Shown here in pieces: positions 1 to 4,609 of a stretch of 12,546 bases of DNA. Positions within the stretch are counted from its first letter, which is position 1. Each line of letters starts with the position of its first letter. The translations under genes and the position numbers were made by a program. The stretch covers positions 1-12,546 of the forward strand of contig JAKAWN010000182.1 of assembly GCA_021827245.1 (NCBI GenBank), given 5' to 3'. This stretch comes from Acidobacteriota bacterium (lineage in GTDB: Bacteria; Acidobacteriota; Terriglobia; UBA7540). Below the pieces are notes generated by a model. The model worked only from the letters and a program-made list of their open reading frames with translations, was not told the DNA's origin and made no database searches.

Positions 1-2
1 AC

Positions 3-200
3 GGTCCGTATTATCAGATGAGCTTCACCTGGCGGGGAAAGAGTTCGACGCGTTTCTTGCGGCCTGAACAAGTCGAATCGATGCGGCGGAAGGTGGCGAA
101 TTACAAGCAGTTGAGGGAACTGATGAACGAGTGGGTGAGCCTGGGCATAGACCTGGAACGGGCGGAGCGGGAGAAGGAGAGGCGCGTCAGTGGCGATTGA
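3..200 (+). CDS. DUF6788-like small protein of the IS66 element (5' partial)
   Basis: The reading frame is open from the window edge (G-P-Y-Y-Q before the first Met at 18), so the gene starts upstream and only the last 65 residues are visible. The G-P-Y-Y-Q-x-S-F-T-W-R-G-K-S-x-T-R-F opening, followed by a charged helix (E-Q-V-E-S-M-R-R to the end), matches the DUF6788 family as I remember it. That family consists of short proteins often found just before IS66-type or similar transposases. It is not IS66 TnpB, which has a different sequence. Its function is unknown; the helical C-terminus could mediate protein or DNA contacts. Its TGA (198-200) overlaps the GTG start of tnpC (190) by 11 bases, so the two are probably translationally coupled. 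Confidence 0.6.
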   Translation, partial: GPYYQMSFTWRGKSSTRFLRPEQVESMRRKVANYKQLRELMNEWVSLGIDLERAEREKERRVSGD

Positions 201-478
201 CCCGAACGAGTTGCCGAGCGATCCTTCGGCCTTGCGGCAGATGGTGATGGGTCTGCTTGGAGAAGTGGAGAGCAAGGAGCGCCGGCTCAAGCAACTGCAA
301 CATTGGGTGGAACAGTTGCTGGGGGCGCGTTACGGGCCGCGGCGCGAGCGGGTGAGTGAGGATCAATTGTTCCTGTTTGCCGCCGCGATTCTGGCCCAAG
401 GCGGGAAGACGCCTCCGGCCTCGGACGAAAGCGAGGCGCCTCCGCCGAAGCCGACATCCTCGCGCCCCGGACATGGCC

Positions 479-484
479 GGGGGT
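479..484 (+). other. Frameshift site in tnpC exon 1
   Basis: Upstream of this point the transposase is read in the frame of 190. Downstream, the recognisable IS66 sequence (L-P-K-S-L-K-R-Q-R-V-V-Y-D-L and the Cys motifs) is in the frame of 191. The switch falls at a run of five G followed by TT. One extra base here (or two missing) explains it. The original reading was probably G-H-G-R followed closely by L-P-K-S-L. Confidence 0.7.
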
Positions 485-1017
485 TCATTGCCAAAATCTT
501 TGAAGCGGCAACGGGTGGTTTACGATCTTGAGGAAGCCAAACGGCAGTGTCCGGAGTGCCAGGAAAAGTTGACGCGGATCGGAGAAGACGTGAGCGAGCG
601 GCTGGAATACGTGCCGGCGTCTCTGGTGGTGATCGAGGAATCCTGTCAGAAATATGCCTGCCCGAAGGGATGCACGGTGGTCACGGCTCAGAAGCCCATG
701 GCGCCGATCGAAAAAGGCCTGCCGGGGCCGGGGCTGCTGGCGCAGGTGGCAGTGAGCAAGTACGGGGATCACTGTGTGCTACGAACGCGACCACCGTAGT
801 TGAAAGTGGAAGCGATGCTTTGCTGAAGATGAGGGATGGCCCCTCGAAACCGGCTTACAGGAGCAGGTTTCAAACCGCCTCAGGCTGCGTTGGTCAAGAG
901 CCTGCGTGGTGAGCGTTGAGGAAAAGGCGGAGCAAGACTCTGTCAGGTAAGTCTCAAGAAGACGAGCGGAAGCGAACCGCTGATGACGTGTCGAAAAGTA
1001 TCTAAACGATGTCGAAA

Positions 1018-1040
1018 CCGGGCGGGAGTGATTAGCCCGG
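1018..1040 (+). other. Intron domain I hairpin carrying EBS1
   Basis: CCGGGC (1018-1023) pairs perfectly with GCCCGG (1035-1040), leaving an 11-base loop GGGAGTGATTA. Within the loop, AGTGAT (1027-1032) is the exact reverse complement of the last six bases of the 5' exon, ATCACT (768-773). One more G-U pair is possible (U1033 with G767). This is the expected EBS1-IBS1 interaction that selects the 5' splice site and the insertion target. I could not identify EBS2 with confidence. Confidence 0.75.
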
Positions 1041-1317
1041 GAGAAGGTTGGACGGCACCTGTTTACGGTCCAACTGGCATCCGGCATGAAGGCGGCGTGA
1101 TCTGGAGGCAGGCTTCAGCAAGGAACGTAGGAACCTGTCGTCCCGATGCCAAGGGAGAAACTCAAGCGAATAGCCTTCGCAAGAGCCAGAGTACCGACGC
1201 GGGACACAGGGACGGAGGTGCCCGTAGTAGGGAAGAAGGCCCTGTAATGGGGCTGGACCGAAGGGGCACCGTTGTCCAGCCATGTCAGGGGAGCAACCGG
1301 TGAACGGGAGGACTTCC

Positions 1318-2562
1318 GTGGACAAGGCGAAACCGTTTTGCATTCCCAAGCGGGAGGTGTGGGAGGCGTACAAGCGGGTGAAGGCAAATCAGGGAGCGGC
1401 GGGAGTGGACGGCCAATCCATTGCCGAATTCGAGAAAGATTTAAAGAACAATCTCTATCGAATCTGGAATCGGATGTCATCGGGCAGCTACTTCCCGCCG
1501 GCGGTTCGTCGGGTGGACATACCGAAGGGAGACGGGCGAACGAGGCCGCTGGGAATTCCTACGGTCTCCGACCGCATCGCCCAGATGGTGATCCTGCGGT
1601 ACCTGGAGTCGAGGTTGGAACCGGTGTTCCACCCGGATTCCTACGGGTATCGGCCCGGCAGGTCAGCACACGATGCGCTAGCCATGGCGCGACAGCGATG
1701 TTGGCGCCACGACTGGGTGTTGGACCTGGACATCAAGGGTTTCTTCGATGAAATTGATTGGGTGCTCTTGATGCGTGCCGTGCGCTGGCATACGGACTGT
1801 GCATGGGTGCTGCTGTACATCGAAAGATGGCTGAGGGCACCCGTCCAAATGCCAGACGACACCCTGGTGAATCGAGAGAAAGGGTCTCCCCAAGGGGCGG
1901 TGGTTAGCCCAATCTTGGCGAATCTTTTCTTGCATTATGCGTTTGATCGGTGGATGCAGCGGCGGTGTCCTGCACGACCGTTTGAACGCTATGCGGATGA
2001 TGCCATCATCCACTGCGACAGCGAGAGCCAGGCGCGCCAATTGCTGGAGGCGCTCCAGGGGCGGTTCGCAGAATGCAAGTTGGAACTCAATCTGCGAAAG
2101 ACCAGGATCGTGTACTGCAAGGATGCGAATCGGCCCGGCAGCTACTCGGAACAGCAATTTACCTTCCTCGGCTACACGTTTCGGCCGCGCCAGGCGAAGA
2201 ACCGTTTCGGCAAGCTGTTTGTCAGTTTCGCTCCGGCGGTCAGCGATAGGGCAGCCAAAGCGATGCGGAAGACGATGCGTCAGTGGCGGCTCCATCATCG
2301 CGGCGATCTTGGGCTGGAAGCCCTCGTGCGAAAGACTCAGCCGATCCTCAAAGGCTGGATCAATTACTACGGGCGCTTCTATCCGTCGGCTCTGGGGCGC
2401 GCACTGCACACGCTCGATCACTTCCTTGTCCGCTGGGCGCAACGCAAATACAAGCGGCTGAAGAGGCGAAAATGGCGGGCTTGGCTTTGGCTGCGGCGGC
2501 TTCGGTCGCGGCAGCCGAGCCTATTTCCGCACTGGCAGCTTGCTGCTACGGTTGGACGATAG
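1318..2562 (+). CDS. ltrA: Group II intron reverse transcriptase/maturase (LtrA-type, no endonuclease domain)
   Basis: This protein helps the intron fold and splice, and reverse-transcribes it during retrohoming. It is a 414-residue protein if started at GTG 1318, which has GGGAGG six bases upstream. An in-frame ATG at 1282 would give 426 residues but has no visible ribosome binding site. In the 426-residue numbering the features are A-G-V-D-G near 40, the RT block D-L-D-I-K-G-F-F-D at 148-156, G-S-P-Q-G-A at 201-206, the catalytic Y-A-D-D at 237-240, F-L-G-Y-T-F near 295, and the maturase X domain with G-W-I-N-Y-Y-G-R-F-Y at 358-367. A basic tail follows. There is no HNH endonuclease domain, so it probably uses nicks or replication forks for priming. 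The TAG (2560-2562) directly abuts domain V. All RT motifs are intact, so the protein is probably functional. Confidence 0.93.
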   Translation: MDKAKPFCIPKREVWEAYKRVKANQGAAGVDGQSIAEFEKDLKNNLYRIWNRMSSGSYFPPAVRRVDIPKGDGRTRPLGIPTVSDRIAQMVILRYLESRLEPVFHPDSYGYRPGRSAHDALAMARQRCWRHDWVLDLDIKGFFDEIDWVLLMRAVRWHTDCAWVLLYIERWLRAPVQMPDDTLVNREKGSPQGAVVSPILANLFLHYAFDRWMQRRCPARPFERYADDAIIHCDSESQARQLLEALQGRFAECKLELNLRKTRIVYCKDANRPGSYSEQQFTFLGYTFRPRQAKNRFGKLFVSFAPAVSDRAAKAMRKTMRQWRLHHRGDLGLEALVRKTQPILKGWINYYGRFYPSALGRALHTLDHFLVRWAQRKYKRLKRRKWRAWLWLRRLRSRQPSLFPHWQLAATVGR

Positions 2563-2596
2563 GAGCCGGATGAGCCGGGAGGTTCACGTCCGGTTC
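2563..2596 (+). ncRNA. Group II intron domain V (catalytic hairpin)
   Basis: These 34 bases fold into the classic domain V. The lower stem pairs GAGCCGGA with TCCGGTTC. U2571 pairs with A2586, followed by the two-base CG bulge (2587-2588). The upper stem pairs GAGCC with GGTTC and is closed by a GGGA (GNRA-type) tetraloop. The catalytic AGC triad is at 2564-2566. All hallmarks are intact, which supports an active ribozyme core. Confidence 0.95.
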
Positions 2597-3606
2597 TGGG
2601 AGAGCGCGGCGGTGCGATTCCGCCGCGCCACTCGACTGCCCTTGCATCGGCAGGAAGAGATCTTCCGGCGCCAGGGCGTGGAGTTGTCACGCCAGACGAT
2701 GTGCGACTGGATGCGCCAGGGCGCCGATCTGGTGAGCCCGCTCTACGAACTGATGAAAGAACAGGTGTTGGATTCGAAAGCCGTTCAAACTGACGACACG
2801 CCGGTGCCGGTGCTCGATCCCGACTTGCCCCGCACGCGGACGGGCAGGATCTGGACCTATGTAGGGGATGACGAACATCCGTATACCGTTTATGATTACA
2901 CGCCCAACCGCAGTCGTGACGGGCCGGAGGCCTTTCTGGAAGAATTTCGGGGATATCTGCAGGCGGACGCCTACTCTGCCTACGATCATTTCTATAAGGA
3001 GCCTGAGCGCGGAATTATTGAGGTTGGGTGTTGGGCTCATTCGAGAAGGCGCTTTTTCGAAGCGCAATCTTCGGACTTGATGCGCTCGACGGTAATGCTG
3101 GCCTATATCCGCCTGCTTTATGACGTGGAACGCGAAGCCCGTGACCGAGGTCTGGAAGGCGCAGCGCGCCGCGCCCTACGCCAGGAAAAATCGAAGCCGA
3201 TCCTGGAGGACATCCGTGCTTACTTGGAACGAGAGCAGCCGCAGGCGCTGCCCAAGAGCCCCGCGGGCGAGGCCATCGCCTACACGTTGTCGAACTGGGA
3301 AGCCCTGACCCGCTACCTGGACGACGGCGATTTGGCCATCGACAACAACGGTGCCGAGCAAAGCCTGCGCGGCATCGCTGTCGGTCGTCGCAATTGGACG
3401 TTCTATGGCAGCGACAATGGCGGCCGGACTGCCGCTGTGCTGACCAGCCTGATCGCCACGTGCAAGAGGCTGCGCGTCGATCCCTTCGCTTATCTGCGCG
3501 ATCTCTTCGAACACGTCAGCCACCACCCTCAGAGCCGGCTGGCCGAGTTACTACCCGACCACTGGCAGGCCACTCGCCAATCCACTGCAGCCCTCTGAGC
3601 CTTCCC

Positions 3607-3621
3607 GTCTGGTTCCCAGAC
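3607..3621 (+). other. Short hairpin after tnpC
   Basis: GTCTGG (3607-3612) and CCAGAC (3616-3621) form a perfect 6-bp stem with a three-base loop, beginning nine bases after the tnpC stop. No T-run follows, so it is not a convincing intrinsic terminator. It may attenuate transcription at the IS right end or be incidental. Confidence 0.3.
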
Positions 3622-3635
3622 TCATTCCCCATTAC

Positions 3636-4154
3636 TCAATGTCGCGGTCGGCGCATGGGGTTCACCGGACCGATACCAAATTCGGGGTATTGAGAATTCG
3701 AAAGTCTCAGGGTAGCTTCCTCCTCGTGCGAGACGACTTGCAAGAGAAGTGCATCGCTATGATAAAACAGCCAATCCTCGGACAGGTGTAACACGTCAAA
3801 CGCAAGCAAATTACGAGCCGTTTCCGCCCGAATAGCTTCAATGCTCTCGTCGGTCAGCACCCAGCATTCCTGCCGTTGAAAACCTTGGCCGTAGATGTTC
3901 TCCAAAACCCTCTCTCCGGCTGAGAAGTCATCAAATCTTTTGAAGAAGTCGTTTGCCGCTTGTTTACTCACTTCACCTTTCACATGGGGGAAGTTGACCG
4001 TGAAAGTCGTCGCACCTGCACGGTGACAGAATTTGAGCAACGCATGGCTCTAAGCTTCGGAGATTGGACATGCACCTGGCATTGACGAGTCGAAGTGGAT
4101 CACCACGCAGCGATTATACTCCGGCTGACCGGTGGGTGGCAGGCTTGCCCTCAT
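3636..4154 (-). pseudogene. Unknown protein, 3' end cut by the IS66 element and with an in-frame TAG
   Basis: I do not recognise the family. The body, from TTG 4040 down to about 3676, is a plausible soluble alpha/beta protein (F-P-H-V-K-G-E-V, F-F-K-R-F-D-D-F, E-C-W-V-L-T-D-E-S-I-E-A-I-R-A-E-T, L-H-L-S-E-D-W-L-F-Y-H-S). The last 12 codons (I-G-P-V-N-P-M-R-R-P-R-H) lie in the IS66 terminal sequence, so the native C-terminus is lost. Upstream, the same frame is open from ATG 4154 through R-C-V-V-I-H-F-D-S-S-M-P-G-A-C-P-I-S-E-A to a TAG at 4052-4050, and continues S-H-A-L-L-K-F. This reads like one protein broken by a nonsense codon. Alternatively, a shorter gene starts at TTG 4040 (134 codons), but no ribosome binding site decides between these. 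Confidence 0.45.
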
Positions 4155-4173
4155 AGATCAAGGCCGCCACTTT

Positions 4174-4347
4174 TCACGTCTGCTCTTCAGCTTCTTCCAT
4201 TACACGTTTCTTATGCTTGGGTGGCTTATTGCGTTGGCTCTCTTGACGCTTGGTGGGCGGAGGCGACCCGGCTCGTTTCCGCGCCTGGCGTTTGACCTCT
4301 TTCCAGGCGTGAAATGGTTTTTTTCTAGGGGGTCTGCTGGGACTCAT
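4174..4347 (-). CDS. Small very basic protein downstream of selC, uncertain
   Basis: A possible 57-residue protein from ATG 4347. It is rich in Lys, Arg and Pro (R-K-K-P-F-H-A-W-K-E-V-K-R-Q-A-R-K-R-A-G) and ends in an acidic tail (E-E-A-E-E-Q-T). The frame is open further upstream, but that part is antisense-aligned with the tRNA gene and not credible as coding. No clear ribosome binding site precedes the ATG. It follows selC by about 70 bases on the same strand and could be co-transcribed with it. The composition suggests a nucleic-acid-binding or disordered protein, but this could equally be a chance ORF. Confidence 0.3.
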   Translation of the reverse strand: MSPSRPPRKKPFHAWKEVKRQARKRAGSPPPTKRQESQRNKPPKHKKRVMEEAEEQT

Positions 4348-4415
4348 GGGAAACAGGTCCGTCGCCAAGCGTGGTGCTTCGTTCTGCCAACGGTTGAACA
4401 GGATCACCGACGCCT

Positions 4416-4510
4416 TGGCGGAAGTGTGTCGGAATCGAACCGACCGATCCACCAGAGGCAGATCCGCAGGATTTGAAGTCCCGGGCGGACACCAGCCCGC
4501 ATGCACTTCC
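4416..4510 (-). tRNA. selC: tRNA-Sec (selenocysteine, anticodon UCA)
   Basis: A complete 95-base tRNA reading from 4510 to 4416, with the discriminator G and 3' CCA encoded. It has the unusual architecture of tRNA-Sec. The acceptor stem is 8 bp (GGAAGUGC with ACACUUCC, the eighth pair being a C-A mismatch). The D-stem is 6 bp (GCGGGC with GUCCGC) around a four-base UGGU loop. The anticodon loop is CUUCAAA, with UCA at 4474-4476. A long variable arm has 8 bp (GAUCUGCC with GGUGGAUC), and the T-arm is GUCGG-UUCGAUU-CCGAC. The tRNA is charged with serine, converted to selenocysteinyl-tRNA by SelA and delivered to UGA codons by SelB. Neither selA nor selB is in the window. The length and 3' GCCA match E. 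coli selC. Confidence 0.96.
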
Positions 4511-4516
4511 ATACTG

Positions 4517-4545
4517 ATACTAAACAACTTGTCCTACCCCGTCAA
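4517..4545 (-). promoter_or_regulatory. Sigma70-type promoter of selC
   Basis: On the minus strand the -35 box is TTGACG (4545-4540), followed by a 17-base spacer and the -10 box TAGTAT (4522-4517). Each box differs from consensus at one position. The -10 box ends seven bases before the first tRNA base (4510), so transcription would begin at or next to G1 of the tRNA. As known for E. coli, tRNA-Sec may start without a 5' leader. This is the strongest promoter-like sequence in the window. Confidence 0.8.
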
Positions 4546-4609
4546 CGCGCGCGTTCAACCATAACGGACGGGGCTTCGTTGCATCGCTTGTGCCAGCCCT
4601 GTGGTCAAG

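Larger units (their letters stand above)
774..2636 (+). ncRNA. Group II self-splicing intron with ORF in domain IV, inserted in IS66 tnpC
   Basis: This is a mobile ribozyme that splices from RNA and spreads by retrohoming. The 5' end GTGTG at 774 fits the GUGYG consensus. Domain I holds an EBS1 loop (1024-1034) complementary to the 5' exon end. The stretch around 1190-1260 (A-G-T-A-C-C-G-A-C-G-C-G-G, then GCCCGTAGTAGG) resembles conserved bacterial intron core sequence. Domain IV carries the maturase ORF. Domain V is canonical (2563-2596). Domain VI is a GC-rich hairpin (CGCGGCGG at about 2605-2612 pairing with CCGCCGCG at 2620-2627), with a likely branch-point A at 2630. The intron ends AC at 2636. 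Its length is 1863 bases. Removing it restores an unbroken IS66 motif across the junction, which confirms both ends. I did not assign a structural class; the encoded protein lacks an endonuclease domain. Confidence 0.93.
190..3598 (+). pseudogene. tnpC: IS66 transposase TnpC, split by a group II intron (exons 190-773 and 2637-3598) and frameshifted in exon 1
   Basis: TnpC is a DDE transposase that binds the IS ends and catalyses transposition. It starts at GTG 190, with an AAGGAGAGG ribosome binding site about 8 bases upstream. Exon 1 encodes the N-terminal coiled-coil region (E-R-R-L-K-Q-L-Q), then a Pro-rich linker, then the zinc-binding region (C-P-E-C ... C-P-K-G-C). After about residue 98 the frame must shift by one base near the G run 479-483 to enter the zinc-binding part. 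Exon 2 carries the catalytic residues: Asp in Q-T-D-D-T (2792-2797), Asp in Q-A-D-A-Y (2966-2968) and Glu in N-N-G-A-E-Q-S (3356-3358). It also has the C-W-A-H-x-R-R motif and the usual C-terminal tail. Joining 773 to 2637 gives H-L-P-L-H-R-Q in frame. With the frameshift corrected, the spliced product would be about 514 residues, normal for IS66. The frameshift makes the gene probably inactive unless it is a sequencing error or is programmed. Confidence 0.85.
1..3676 (+). mobile_element. IS66-family insertion sequence, left end outside window, interrupted by a group II intron
   Basis: The element contains a DUF6788-like ORF, the IS66 transposase gene tnpC (frameshifted) and a complete group II intron inside tnpC. 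The right end is inferred. After the tnpC stop at 3598, a GGGGTTCACCGGAC stretch (3657-3670) followed by CGATAC resembles IS66-type terminal repeats, which as I recall begin GTAAGC and continue with CCGGTGAA-like bases on the other strand. Placing the end at 3676 also fits the neighbouring minus-strand gene, whose natural-looking protein sequence stops at this point. The left terminal repeat and the usual 8-bp target duplication cannot be checked here; the duplication candidate on this side is CAAATTCG (3677-3684). Confidence is high that this is an IS66 element and only moderate for the exact end. Confidence 0.75.

Noticed and set aside
1219..1230. CCCGTA as EBS2 pairing with TACGGG at 761-766
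   Set aside because: The bases are complementary, but the GCCCGTAGTAGG context is a conserved intron core segment and lies downstream of EBS1, not in the expected domain I position.
1678..2442. 254-codon minus-strand ORF inside the intron
   Set aside because: Antisense shadow of the maturase; the plus strand carries every RT motif.
4050..4052. Recoding of the in-frame stop as selenocysteine, given selC nearby
   Set aside because: The codon is TAG, not TGA, and tRNA-Sec with anticodon UCA does not read it. A nonsense mutation is simpler.
4113..4118. Perfect TATAAT on the minus strand upstream of the broken gene
   Set aside because: No reasonable -35 box at 16-18 bases, and the bases fit the coding frame of the broken gene.
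4174..4176. TGA of the small basic ORF as a selenocysteine codon
   Set aside because: The extension would add only about 18 residues of low-complexity sequence, and I see no convincing SECIS hairpin directly after the TGA.
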